Notes: generated by a model not told the origin, from the sequence alone. Positions 6,676 through 14,640 are shown, counted from the first letter of the stretch. The stretch is DNA of 32,469 bases from JANXLS01 sp038227045 (GCA_038227045.1 JBBRQD010000064.1:1-32469), one strand, 5' to 3'. Made by a program: numbers and translations.

Positions 6676-8511
6676 TTATTTTTGTTCACCGGGTTGCAGC
6701 ACTTCGGCTGTCGCGTGTTTTTCCGACGACTTCAATTCCGGCACGCTAGCGACCACGTGATCGCGGAGACCTTTGCAGGATACCTGAGTCAAATTAATCA
6801 GCGGCTTGGGATAAACGCCCAGAGCGATCACGACGATCACCAGCGGAATCAAGGTGAATTTTTCGCGGCCGGTCAAGTCGGCGTAGCCTTTGTATTTTTC
6901 GTTGAGCGGCCCGAAGAACACGCGCTGCATCATCCACAACAGATAGGCCGCGGTCAGCACTACGCCGATGGCTGAAATCGCTGTCAGCGCCGTGAAATCA
7001 ACCCTCATGTAGGCCCACGGTCCGCTGCCGAGATTTGAATTGAATGCGCCCAGGAAGACCAGGATTTCGCTGATGAATCCCGACAGGCCCGGCAGGCCCA
7101 TCGACGCGAACAACGCGATGGTGAAGATGCCGGCGTAGACTGGCATCTGTGCCGCGAGCCCGCCGAATTTATTGACGTCGCGATGGTGCGCGCGGTCGTA
7201 GATCACGCCGACCAGCAGGAACATCATGCTTGTCGAAGTGCCGTGATTGAACATCTGCAGAACCGAACCGGTAATGCCTGAAGTCGTCAGCGCGGACAGG
7301 CCCAACATGCAGTAGCCCATGTGCGAGACTGAGGAGTAGGCGACGATCTTTTTCAAGTCGTCCTGCGCCATCGCGCAACATGCGCCATAGATGATATTGA
7401 AGACGCCGAAGAGCGCGATGGGCACGGCGTAATAGACCGCCGCGGTGGGAAAGATCGGGTAGGCGATTCGCAGGAATCCGTACACGCCCATCTTCAGCAG
7501 GATGCCGGCCAGGATCACGGAGATCGCGGTGGGCGCTTCGACGTGCGCCCAGGGCAGCCAAGTGTGGAAGGGGAAGACGGGGACTTTGATGGCGAAGGCG
7601 ATGTACAGGAATACGAACATCAGCATGGCGAATCGGCCGGTGCCGCCGAAGAACGTGAATTCGCCGACGAAGAGCTGGTAGCGCGCTTTCAGTTGCAGGA
7701 AATCGAACGTGCGTTCGAGTTGAACCTTCGCGATGTCTTTGTCCGCGCCCGATGCGACGGCGGCCTTCAAGTCGTTAAAATGGGCCTTGATATTCGCCGC
7801 GGCTATTGAATCGAGCACATACTTGTTTGCGAGCGCTTCGTAATTCGGTTCTTTTTGAGTCGCGGCTTCTTCGATCAGCGGTTGATAGAGCGCGAGCGTG
7901 GCCTTTTTGGCGGCGAGTTGATTTTCGGGCGTCGCGCTGCCGTCGGACCAGTACCAGAGGCCCAGCATGGCCACGAGCATCAGCACCGATCCGGCCATGG
8001 TGTAGAGGAAGAACTTGATCGCCGCGTAGACGCGGTTGGGACCACCCCAGATGCCGATCAGGAAGTACATGGGCAGCAGCATCAATTCCCAGAAGACGTA
8101 GAAGAGGAAAAAGTCCAGCGCGCAGAAGACGCCGTTCATCCCGGCGAGCAGCAGCAGAATGAGTGCGAAATAGCCTTTGATCTGTTTTTCAATGCCCCAG
8201 CTTGCCACGACCGAAATGAATCCCACAAGGCCGCTCAGGACCAGCATGGGCGCGGAGATTCCGTCCATGCCCAGTTTGTAATATGCGTTCAAGCTGCCGA
8301 GCCACGAATGGCTTTCGTAGAAGTGGATCTTGCCGTTGTCCTCGAATGCAAAAAAGAGGTAAATGCCGATGGCCAGAGGCACCGCCGCCGCGGCCGACGC
8401 GACAGTCTTGATGATATCGCCCCGCTTCGAGGGAATGAACAGCACCGCCGCCATGCCCAGGACTGGCGCGAAGACGTACAGCGAAAGAAGAGGAAAACCG
8501 CTTTGTTCCAT
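6676..8511 (-). CDS. nuoM: NADH-quinone oxidoreductase subunit M with a hydrophilic insertion
   Basis: A 611-residue antiporter-like subunit of complex I. Hallmarks are Glu142 in FWELMLLPMYFLIGIWGG, the PFHTWLPWAHVEAPTA motif, the channel Lys in GILLKMGVYGFLRI and the histidine segment VSHMGYCMLG. Typical NuoM is about 500 residues. The excess is largely a charged, Ala/Lys/Glu-rich, probably helical block at residues about 189-288 (bases 7648-7947), between the helix ending MLGLWYW and the helix before PFHTWLP. The C-terminus also has a short soluble tail (SSEKHATAEVLQPGEQK). The core catalytic residues are intact, so the insertion probably adds to the surface without blocking the channel. 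Confidence 0.95.
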   Translation of the reverse strand: MEQSGFPLLSLYVFAPVLGMAAVLFIPSKRGDIIKTVASAAAAVPLAIGIYLFFAFEDNGKIHFYESHSWLGSLNAYYKLGMDGISAPMLVLSGLVGFISVVASWGIEKQIKGYFALILLLLAGMNGVFCALDFFLFYVFWELMLLPMYFLIGIWGGPNRVYAAIKFFLYTMAGSVLMLVAMLGLWYWSDGSATPENQLAAKKATLALYQPLIEEAATQKEPNYEALANKYVLDSIAAANIKAHFNDLKAAVASGADKDIAKVQLERTFDFLQLKARYQLFVGEFTFFGGTGRFAMLMFVFLYIAFAIKVPVFPFHTWLPWAHVEAPTAISVILAGILLKMGVYGFLRIAYPIFPTAAVYYAVPIALFGVFNIIYGACCAMAQDDLKKIVAYSSVSHMGYCMLGLSALTTSGITGSVLQMFNHGTSTSMMFLLVGVIYDRAHHRDVNKFGGLAAQMPVYAGIFTIALFASMGLPGLSGFISEILVFLGAFNSNLGSGPWAYMRVDFTALTAISAIGVVLTAAYLLWMMQRVFFGPLNEKYKGYADLTGREKFTLIPLVIVVIALGVYPKPLINLTQVSCKGLRDHVVASVPELKSSEKHATAEVLQPGEQK

Positions 8512-8522
8512 TTTGAATCCAA

Positions 8523-8608
8523 GGTTTCAGGTTTCAGGTTCCACGTCTCAGGTTTCAGATGCAAGTTCGAGGCGTTAACCCAAAACTTGAAACCTGGAAC
8601 CTGAAACC
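8523..8608. repeat. Inverted heptad arrays (GGTTTCA units) between nuoL and nuoM
   Basis: The 101-bp gap is almost filled by strict 7-bp units. From 8523 the plus strand reads GGTTTCA twice, then GGTTCCA, CGTCTCA and GGTTTCA, ending at 8557. From 8588 to 8608 the same units appear inverted (TGAAACC, TGGAACC, TGAAACC). The two halves can pair into a long hairpin in the nuo transcript. The same consensus recurs at 18760-18801. Confidence 0.85.
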
Positions 8609-8612
8609 GCCG

Positions 8613-10922
8613 TTAAGGCATTGCCAGCATCATCCACAACAGCACTGCCGCCGCGACGCCGAACGTGACGCACACGTAATATTGAATTTTTCCGTATTGG
8701 AGAATGCGCGCGAAGACGCCGAAGAAGCTTGCCGCCCAGCCGAAGAAATCGACGCATTTGTCCACGAACCAGTTGTCGATGAAGCGCGCGATGCCGGAGA
8801 TTGTTTTGAGCACGGTGCTCCAGCCGTCGATCAGGATTCCGTCGAGCACGTTGGCGTCGAATTTCCAGAACGCGCGATTCATGGTCTTGAATGCCGGGAC
8901 GATGCCGTCCTGGTAGACGCGGTCGAAATACCAGAGCTGGCTGAAGAGATCGTAGAGTCCTTTGCAGACTGAATTCTGCAAGAGCTTATCCGGCGAAATC
9001 GATTTTTTGATGTACATCGACCACGCCATGAAGAGCCCGGCGCAGAGCATCACGATGGAAAGGAGCGTGGCATATATGTGCGCTTTATGGTGCGTTTCTT
9101 CGTGCGCGGCGGCGTGCTCGGCTTCGTGTTCAACGGCTTGTTCGTTGAGTTTGTATTTGGCTTCAACGCTGGCGGGGGAAACCATCAGCGCATCGACCAT
9201 GCCTTTCCATTCGATTTTGCTTTCGACCTTGCCGTCTTTCATTTCGTAGACTCGCACTTCGTGGGTTAAACCCGGTATTCCGATGATGTCGCCGCCGACC
9301 AGATGTCCGCCCCACCAGAAACCGAGGCAGAGCGTCGCGAGAATGCACAGTGGAATTGTCGCCAGCAGCGGGGATTCGTGCGCGTGATCGTAGATTTTCT
9401 TGTCGCGCGGTTCGCCGTGGAAGGTCATGAAGATCAGGCGGAACATATAGAAGGTGGTCAGGCCGGCGGTGACGATTCCCAGCAGGAAGGGAATCCAATG
9501 AATTCCCTGCATTTGCATGGCCTTGGCCATCGACCCGGCAAGAATCGCGTCTTTTGAATAGAAGCCGCTGAAGAACGGCACGCCGGAGATGGCCAGCGTT
9601 CCGGCGAGCATTGTGAAATAGGTGACTGGCATTTTGTCTTTCAGGCCGCCCATTTTGTTCATGTCCTGCAAATGATGACAGGCATGAATCACCGAACCGG
9701 CGCAGAGGAACAGCATGCATTTGAAGACCGCGTGTGTGAACAGATGCGCGACGCCGGCCGTGTAGGCTCCAGCGCCGAGACCGATCATCATGTAACCGAG
9801 CTGCGAGATCGTCGAGTAGGCCAGCACGGCTTTGATGTCCCATTGGACGAGCGCCATTGTCGCGGCGAGGAAAGCGGTAATTCCGCCGATGATCGCGACG
9901 AAAAAGAGCGAGCCTTCGGTCAATAGCGGGGAGATGCGCGCGGTCATGTAGACGCCTGCGGCGACCATGGTCGCGGCGTGGATGATCGACGATCCCGTCG
10001 TCGGGCCTTGCATTGCGTCCGGCAGCCAGGTGTGCAGCGGGAATTGAGCCGACTTGCCCATTGCGCCCATGAACGTAAAGATGCCCGCGATCGTCAGCAG
10101 CGCATTGCCGGTCAAGCCGAGCAAGACAATGTGGTTGAACGCGCCGAGTTCTTTCGCTTTGTAGAGCGTGGTGAAATTCAGCGGCCCGTTTTTTAGATCC
10201 AGATCTTTGAATTGCGGCATGGAGGCCAATTCGGGCGAATAAGCGATGCCCAACATGGTCGTGATGAAGATACCGATTCCGATGGCAAATCCGAAGTCGC
10301 CGATGCGGTTCATGACGAAGGCTTTTTTCTGCGCGTGGGCGGGAGACAAATAGCGCTCGTCGATTCCGGTCGCGTAGGAGGCTTTCAATTCCTGATAATG
10401 ATGGTCTTTCGACACGGGCGGCTTGTAGAACCAAAAACCGATCAGGAAATAGCTGCCGAGGCCGACCAATTCCCAGAAGACATAGGTCATCAGCAGGTTG
10501 TTTGAAAGAACGATGCCGAGCATCGCGAAACAGAAGAAGCACATATAGCCGAAGTAGCGGCGGTACATCGTGTCGCCGTGCATGTAGAACATCGAATAGA
10601 CCAGCACAATCGTCGCGAGTCCGGTCACGACGCAGCAGAAAAACGACGAGAGCTGATCGATCATGAAGCCCATTTGCAGATCGACGCCGTCTAAATTGAT
10701 CCAAGAAAACGGCACGTTAATGGGGTGCGATTGCAAATAAGCGCCATCGGGCGCGGCGTGCGAGAAGAGACACAGCGACAACAAGAACGAAAAACCCATG
10801 GCCGCGATGGCAATGCGGTCGGCGATCTTGTCCAGCCACTTGCCGAAGAACAGGATCACGGCAAAGGCCAGCAGCGGAACGAACAAGATGCCCGCGGGCA
10901 GGTATGTGAACATTTCATTCAT
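8613..10922 (-). CDS. nuoL: NADH-quinone oxidoreductase subunit L
   Basis: A 769-residue subunit, the distal antiporter-like unit of complex I with the long lateral helix. Hallmarks are Glu in VFWELVGLGSYFLIGFW, the channel Lys in AMGKSAQFPLHTWLPDAMQGPTTGSSIIHAATMVAAGVY, and LAYSTISQLGYMMIGLG. The usual length is near 613-650. Extra sequence lies after the core antiporter domain: a soluble stretch of roughly 70 residues (about 540-610) with a His/Glu-rich run, EHEAEHAAAHEETHHKAH, encoded near 9085-9140, then the C-terminal helix region (DNWFVDKCVDFFGWAASFFG). The His cluster could bind metal, but this is inference. The gene is flanked by hairpin repeat arrays on both sides. Confidence 0.96.
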   Translation of the reverse strand: MNEMFTYLPAGILFVPLLAFAVILFFGKWLDKIADRIAIAAMGFSFLLSLCLFSHAAPDGAYLQSHPINVPFSWINLDGVDLQMGFMIDQLSSFFCCVVTGLATIVLVYSMFYMHGDTMYRRYFGYMCFFCFAMLGIVLSNNLLMTYVFWELVGLGSYFLIGFWFYKPPVSKDHHYQELKASYATGIDERYLSPAHAQKKAFVMNRIGDFGFAIGIGIFITTMLGIAYSPELASMPQFKDLDLKNGPLNFTTLYKAKELGAFNHIVLLGLTGNALLTIAGIFTFMGAMGKSAQFPLHTWLPDAMQGPTTGSSIIHAATMVAAGVYMTARISPLLTEGSLFFVAIIGGITAFLAATMALVQWDIKAVLAYSTISQLGYMMIGLGAGAYTAGVAHLFTHAVFKCMLFLCAGSVIHACHHLQDMNKMGGLKDKMPVTYFTMLAGTLAISGVPFFSGFYSKDAILAGSMAKAMQMQGIHWIPFLLGIVTAGLTTFYMFRLIFMTFHGEPRDKKIYDHAHESPLLATIPLCILATLCLGFWWGGHLVGGDIIGIPGLTHEVRVYEMKDGKVESKIEWKGMVDALMVSPASVEAKYKLNEQAVEHEAEHAAAHEETHHKAHIYATLLSIVMLCAGLFMAWSMYIKKSISPDKLLQNSVCKGLYDLFSQLWYFDRVYQDGIVPAFKTMNRAFWKFDANVLDGILIDGWSTVLKTISGIARFIDNWFVDKCVDFFGWAASFFGVFARILQYGKIQYYVCVTFGVAAAVLLWMMLAMP

Positions 10923-10932
10923 TCTGATTGCT

Positions 10933-11073
10933 TTAGGGGCTAGGGATCAGGGATTAGGGGCTAGGGAGGGTCATTGCTTTGCAATGACATAATCCGTTCA
11001 CCCTGAATTTCAGCCCCGATTCTCTAATCCCTTTTCCCTAATTCCCTAATCCCTAAATCCTAGCCCCTGCCCC
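10933..11073. repeat. Inverted CCCTAAT/GGGATTAG arrays with nested hairpin between nuoK and nuoL
   Basis: The left block (10933-10967) is built from TAGGGGC, TAGGGAT and CAGGGAT-type heptads. The right block (about 11023-11073) carries the complementary CCCTAAT/CCTAGCC-type units. Folded back, the two blocks match over about 30 bp with few mismatches. Inside the loop is a second perfect hairpin: GTCATTGC (10970-10977), TTT, GCAATGAC (10981-10988). The whole gap between nuoL and nuoK is thus one nested stem-loop. This is a second sequence family with the same architecture as 8523-8608. Confidence 0.85.
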
Positions 11074-11074
11074 A

Positions 11075-11416
11075 CTACATCTGCATCTCATCAACTTCAT
11101 TCAACGCAATCGTCTTATGCGTTTGGAACACGGCCAGCACCAGCGCTAGCGCAACTGCGGCTTCCGCCGCCGCCAGGATGATGATGAAAAGCGTAAAAAT
11201 CTGGCCGTCCAAATGGTTGCCTTCGATCTTGTCGTGTCCAAAGCGCGCGAAGGCGACGAAATTGATGCCGGCGGCATTGAGGATCAGCTCGACGCCCATC
11301 AAGATGCCCACCGCGTTGCGCCGGCTGACCATCGCGAAGATTCCGCAGGCGAACAGCAGGCCCGAGATCATCAGGTAGTTGGTCAACACGTTTGGACCGC
11401 TGTACAGCCATTCCAT
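11075..11416 (-). CDS. nuoK: NADH-quinone oxidoreductase subunit K
   Basis: A 113-residue protein with three transmembrane helices. The conserved membrane Glu lies in GILMGVELILNAAGINFVAFAR (helix 2) and a second Glu in ILAAAEAAVALALVLAVF (helix 3), both part of the proton path of complex I. The start is ATG 11416 (MEWLYSGPNVLTNYL). A longer reading frame extends upstream but overlaps nuoJ and lacks similarity. It begins 2 bp after the nuoJ stop, which indicates translational coupling. Length is close to the usual 100-110. Confidence 0.95.
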   Translation of the reverse strand: MEWLYSGPNVLTNYLMISGLLFACGIFAMVSRRNAVGILMGVELILNAAGINFVAFARFGHDKIEGNHLDGQIFTLFIIILAAAEAAVALALVLAVFQTHKTIALNEVDEMQM

Positions 11417-11418
11417 GG

Positions 11419-12117
11419 TTAATTCAGTTCCTTCCGCACGATCACGACCGCGCCCAGCAACGCCGCCAGCAACAACACCGAGACGACTTCGAATGGCAGA
11501 ATGTATTCCCCGACCAGTTTGTGGCCTATGCCGTAGTGTCCTTTGGATTGGTGCCATGCGTCATACAGTTTCAAGCCGTCTTCCGGATTGGCCGAGCGCT
11601 TGATCATTTCGGCCTTCGCGCTCTCGTCGCTCAGTGTCGAAACCGCGCCGACAATGTCGGGATGTTTCTTGACCAGCGCCAATTCGTCTCCGCTGACCGT
11701 GGACGGGGCGACGCCGACCGTATTTGCATAATCCACCGCCGCGTATTTATTCTGTTCGTGCAACGGAACTTCAAGGCGTCGCACCAATAACAAGATCCCG
11801 ATGAACACAACCAGTGCCACCGCTACGCCCGTCCACATACTGAACCATCCGCGCCGTTCGGCGGACGTATCCTCGGCGACATTTGAGGAGAACATGATGG
11901 CGAACATGATCAGCACGAGAATACCGCCGACGTAGACGATCAACTGAACGGCCGCGACGAAATCGGCGTGCAGGAACACGTACAGTGCGCCGACACCCAG
12001 GAACGCGGTGCAGAGCGCGAACGCCGCGTGCAGGATGTTCCGCGCGCCCACCACAACCAGGGAGCTGCTCACGGTCATCAGCGCGGTCAGCCAAAAAACG
12101 AAGCTCGATATCGCCAT
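11419..12117 (-). CDS. nuoJ: NADH-quinone oxidoreductase subunit J with a hydrophilic insertion
   Basis: A 232-residue membrane subunit of complex I. Helices 1-4 with the pi-bulge helix 3 region (AAVQLIVYVGGILVLIMFAIM) and the last helix (ILPFEVVSVLLLAALLGAVVIVRKE) are typical. Between helix 4 and the last helix is an unusually long polar segment, residues about 120-200 (VDYANTVGVAPSTVSGDEL through SKGHYGIG), longer than in E. coli NuoJ (184 residues in total). It is the first nuo gene here. NuoA-I, needed for the peripheral arm and NuoA/H, are not encoded in the window. Confidence 0.95.
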   Translation of the reverse strand: MAISSFVFWLTALMTVSSSLVVVGARNILHAAFALCTAFLGVGALYVFLHADFVAAVQLIVYVGGILVLIMFAIMFSSNVAEDTSAERRGWFSMWTGVAVALVVFIGILLLVRRLEVPLHEQNKYAAVDYANTVGVAPSTVSGDELALVKKHPDIVGAVSTLSDESAKAEMIKRSANPEDGLKLYDAWHQSKGHYGIGHKLVGEYILPFEVVSVLLLAALLGAVVIVRKELN

Positions 12118-12193
12118 GCGAAATCCAATTCCACGCCCGCAGACATCCGCGGCCGAGATTTATTTACATCGGTTCCTGCTTTGAAGTGGGAGA

Positions 12194-12221
12194 AATATAA
12201 CGCGTGCGGGGTGGAGTGCAA
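12194..12221 (-). promoter_or_regulatory. Candidate sigma-70 promoter for nuoJ-N
   Basis: On the minus strand TTGCAC (12221-12216), 16 bp, then TATATT (12199-12194). The expected start is about 70 nt before the nuoJ ATG. It supports nuoJ-K-L-M-N as a transcription unit separate from nuoA-I. Confidence 0.55.
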
Positions 12222-12260
12222 GGACGTTCGCACGAGCTTTTTGAAGAAGAGTGCTTTGAA

Positions 12261-12548
12261 CTATTTAATCGAGAATTCCCGCTGAAAATCCGCCCGCAAT
12301 TTGTTCCGCCACCAAAATCCCCAAATTCCGGACAACCCAACCATCGCCGCGCCAAGCAGTGGCGCGTACCGCAGCGTTAATTTCAGTTCTGGATTTGCGG
12401 GCGCGACAAAGCATCCGGCCGCGCCTACGATGAGCAGCAGAATGCCGCTGAGAAATAATATTCGTTGGACACTTTGCGCAGTTCGGCGGAAACCGGCTTT
12501 GTAATCGAAGACGGGATTGCCGGTGACTGTCGAAGAAGAGGGTGGCAT
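12261..12548 (-). CDS. Small two-helix membrane protein, unknown function
   Basis: A 95-residue protein. It has a polar N-terminus (about 28 residues), a first hydrophobic helix (ILFLSGILLLIVGAAGCFVAP, about 30-50), a short loop, a second helix (YAPLLGAAMVGLSGIWGFWW, about 61-80) and a basic C-terminus (RNKLRADFQREF). No family recognised. It lies 143 bp upstream of nuoJ on the same strand, but a promoter between them suggests separate control. Divergent from the SUFU-domain gene, with a palindrome in the shared gap (12602-12623). It could be real or lineage-specific; the clean membrane topology supports coding. Confidence 0.55.
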   Translation of the reverse strand: MPPSSSTVTGNPVFDYKAGFRRTAQSVQRILFLSGILLLIVGAAGCFVAPANPELKLTLRYAPLLGAAMVGLSGIWGFWWRNKLRADFQREFSIK

Positions 12549-12601
12549 GAAACGTTTTTCTCGAGGACGCGGAGCAGTTTCGGTGGATTGAGCTTTGGCG
12601 A

Positions 12602-12623
12602 TATCATCGGATGACCGATGATA
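12602..12623. promoter_or_regulatory. Palindrome in divergent intergenic region (possible operator)
   Basis: Perfect 9-bp arms TATCATCGG (12602-12610) and CCGATGATA (12615-12623) around ATGA, between the divergent genes starting at 12548 and 12761. TTGGCG (12595-12600) precedes it, and the weak -10-like GATAAT (12620-12625) overlaps its right arm at a spacing of 19. A dimeric repressor site is plausible. It could also be a chance hairpin. Confidence 0.35.
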
Positions 12624-12760
12624 ATATTACACGCCGCACGCGGGAAATTGATGCGTGTGAACACTTAATCGCGCGGATGGCACTTTTCAATCCGGGTGCA
12701 CGCATTACACTATATCAGTATCGGGCACCTGAAGTTCCATCCGCTACCGAGAGGTTCGCC

Positions 12761-13708
12761 ATGCCGACCGGAAAAGCAAGCCCCAAAAAAATGATTCTCA
12801 AAGCCGTACGTGCACCCAAAGCGCCGGTTCGCGCCAAAGCAAAGGTGAAGCCGCCCATCAAGCCGGCCAAGCCGATTGCTAAACCAGCGGCGAAACCGTC
12901 AGCCAAGCCTGTCGCGAAGCCGCAGGTAAAGTCTGCTGCCAAGCCGCCGGTCCCCAAAAAAATCGCGGCTGCCGCCCCCAAAATGGCCTCTGCCACCAAG
13001 CCGGCCAAGGTGACCAAGCCGACCAAGCCGAGTGGGGCCGCCGCCGAGGCTAAAATTCGGGAAAAGAAATATACTGAATTGTTCGGACCTTCTCTGCCCA
13101 AGGGCAGGGGCCTGAATCCTCAGGGCGAAGCGATTACGCCGGAGGAATTCGCCGCGCAAGGATTGAGCGTCATGCAATTCCCGCCGCGCACGGGGCGCTT
13201 GAGCTGGATTTATTCGACGCATGGGTTGTCGACTGTCCGCGCGCAGGGCAAAGACCGCTCCACACGCACCGAATTGGTGATGCACTGGCGCGAGAAGGAC
13301 AATGCTGCGCTGCAAGTGCTATCCGACGCCGCGAAATACATGCTGAAAACCGGCCATCTGCTCGCGCCGGGCGAAATCGTCTCCGAGGCCGACGGCGTGC
13401 CGGGCAACGCGGCCATGTTGAAGCATTTTCTTGCGTTCGACCCCGCCCCGGTCATGCCGCGCGCGCTGGATATGCCCGGCGGCGACGTTCGGACGATCGT
13501 GCTGCTGGGCATCAGCGACGCGGAATTGGAATACGCGGCGAAAGTTCGCCCGGAACTGGCGGACGGCCGCATCGTGCTGATGGAAGCGTTGCGAGCCGGA
13601 GGCGTTTTTCCCGTCACCGACCCCAAGCGCCAGTGTCTTACCCGCCGCCGCGATTTCCTGCGCATCTGGGAAACCGCGTTCCGGGGTGTGCGCGAACGAA
13701 AACGATAA
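12761..13708 (+). CDS. SUFU (suppressor of fused)-domain protein with a basic Lys/Pro/Ala tail
   Basis: About 315 residues from ATG 12761, which has GAGAGG upstream; the frame continues further 5' without a better start. Residues about 10-110 are low-complexity Lys/Ala/Pro with repeated AKP and KPxAKP units, like histone-H1-type tails. Residues about 120-310 look like a bacterial suppressor-of-fused domain: SWIYSTHGLSTV, a strand with TELVMHWRE, the helix NAALQVLSDAAKYML, LAPGEIV, then LLGISDAELEYAAKVRPE and the final VLMEALRAGGVFPVTDPKR. The domain identity comes from these motif positions and is moderately sure. Bacterial SUFU proteins are often immunity proteins or of unknown role. The tail suggests nucleic-acid or polyanion binding. 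A 22-bp inverted repeat follows. Confidence 0.65.
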   Translation: MPTGKASPKKMILKAVRAPKAPVRAKAKVKPPIKPAKPIAKPAAKPSAKPVAKPQVKSAAKPPVPKKIAAAAPKMASATKPAKVTKPTKPSGAAAEAKIREKKYTELFGPSLPKGRGLNPQGEAITPEEFAAQGLSVMQFPPRTGRLSWIYSTHGLSTVRAQGKDRSTRTELVMHWREKDNAALQVLSDAAKYMLKTGHLLAPGEIVSEADGVPGNAAMLKHFLAFDPAPVMPRALDMPGGDVRTIVLLGISDAELEYAAKVRPELADGRIVLMEALRAGGVFPVTDPKRQCLTRRRDFLRIWETAFRGVRERKR

Positions 13709-13715
13709 GTCCAGT

Positions 13716-13786
13716 GCCGCGCACGTAAGTAAGCGGCCTTATTTTGCACGGTGACATAGTTTTAGCCGCTTACTTACGTGCGCGGC
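13716..13786. repeat. Perfect 22-bp inverted repeat (MITE- or REP-like)
   Basis: Arms at 13716-13737 and 13765-13786 are exact reverse complements over 22 bp (core CGCACGTAAGTAAGCGG) around a 27-bp A/T-rich loop. The element fills the gap between the SUFU-domain and HisN-type genes. It lacks a T run, so it is not a standard terminator. It looks like a small non-autonomous palindromic element. Confidence 0.85.
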
Positions 13787-13815
13787 TCTCGACGTCAAAC
13801 ACGGGAACCTCGCAA

Positions 13816-14595
13816 GTGAATTCACCGTCCTTGAAAGACATGCTCGACGTGGCCGTCGAAGCCGCCTACCTTGGCGGCCGGCGGACTCTGGCCTACTTCA
13901 ATTCGGGCGTCGACGTCGAAATCAAAGCCGATCTCACGCCCGTCACGCGAGCCGACAAAGAGGCTGAAGAAATCATCCGCTCGCATATCGCGCGGCATTT
14001 TCCGGATCATGAAATTATCGGCGAAGAGGGTGGCATCAAGAAGGGCGACCCCAGCCACCGCTGGATCGTCGATCCCATCGATGGCACCAAGACGTTCATT
14101 TGCGGCGTGCCGTTTTACGGCGTCTTGATTGGCGTGGAGGTCGACGGCCAGGCGTCGGTCGGCGCGATTTACATGCCGGCGTTCGACGAAATGATCTGCG
14201 CCGCGACGGGGCTGGGCTGCGAGTGGAACGGGCGCAAAGCGGCCGTGTCAAAAACCGCGAAGCTTTCTGACGCCGTCCTGCTGACTACCAATATTACTGC
14301 CTGCCAAACTCGCTCCGATACTTACGACTGGTTCGCCCGCGCCACGAAGATGCAGCGGACCTGGGGCGATTGTTACGGCTATGCGCTGGTGGCGACGGGA
14401 CGCGCCGACATCATGCTCGATCCCGCCATGAATCCGTGGGACTGCGCCCCGATGCTGCCCATCCTCCGCGAAGCCGGCGGGCATTTCACAACCTGGGGCG
14501 GCGAACCCACGATCTGGGGCAAAGACGGGTGCGCGACTAATGGGGCGCTGAACCGCGAGGTTTTGGATGTGTTGAAGAGCGAGAAGCAGGTGTGA
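13816..14595 (+). CDS. Inositol-monophosphatase-family phosphatase, HisN-like
   Basis: A 259-residue Mg-dependent phosphatase. Motifs are EEGG (70-73), the metal site WIVDPIDGTKTF (83-94) and the closing WD (208-209) in NPWDCAPMLPILREAGG, with GRADIMLDP just before. The NPWD-xx-x-x-PILREAGG ending and compact length resemble the IMPase-fold histidinol-phosphatases (HisN) more than SuhB. Histidinol phosphate is thus a likely substrate, but inositol phosphate or another sugar phosphate is possible. GTG 13816 is chosen because the sequence upstream is the inverted repeat. No his genes are adjacent. Confidence 0.85.
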   Translation: MNSPSLKDMLDVAVEAAYLGGRRTLAYFNSGVDVEIKADLTPVTRADKEAEEIIRSHIARHFPDHEIIGEEGGIKKGDPSHRWIVDPIDGTKTFICGVPFYGVLIGVEVDGQASVGAIYMPAFDEMICAATGLGCEWNGRKAAVSKTAKLSDAVLLTTNITACQTRSDTYDWFARATKMQRTWGDCYGYALVATGRADIMLDPAMNPWDCAPMLPILREAGGHFTTWGGEPTIWGKDGCATNGALNREVLDVLKSEKQV

Positions 14596-14640
14596 CGGCG
14601 ACGGCGACAGTGAAAACAGCGAAGATTTTTAACATCGAAT

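Noticed and set aside
5447..6760. A long plus-strand open frame antisense to nuoN
   Set aside because: NuoN is unmistakable on the other strand; the plus frame is Arg/His/Gln-rich noise.
8523..8608. Could the heptad arrays be CRISPR?
   Set aside because: Units are 7-10 bp with no spacers of uniform length, are often inverted, and no cas gene is present.
9163..10704. A 513-codon open frame on the minus strand in another phase of nuoL
   Set aside because: It is a shadow of nuoL in a GC-rich gene: Arg/His-rich, with no start site and no motifs.
13744..13815. An N-terminal extension of the HisN-like protein from TTG 13744
   Set aside because: The extension is encoded by the loop and right arm of the 22-bp inverted repeat, not by conserved coding sequence.
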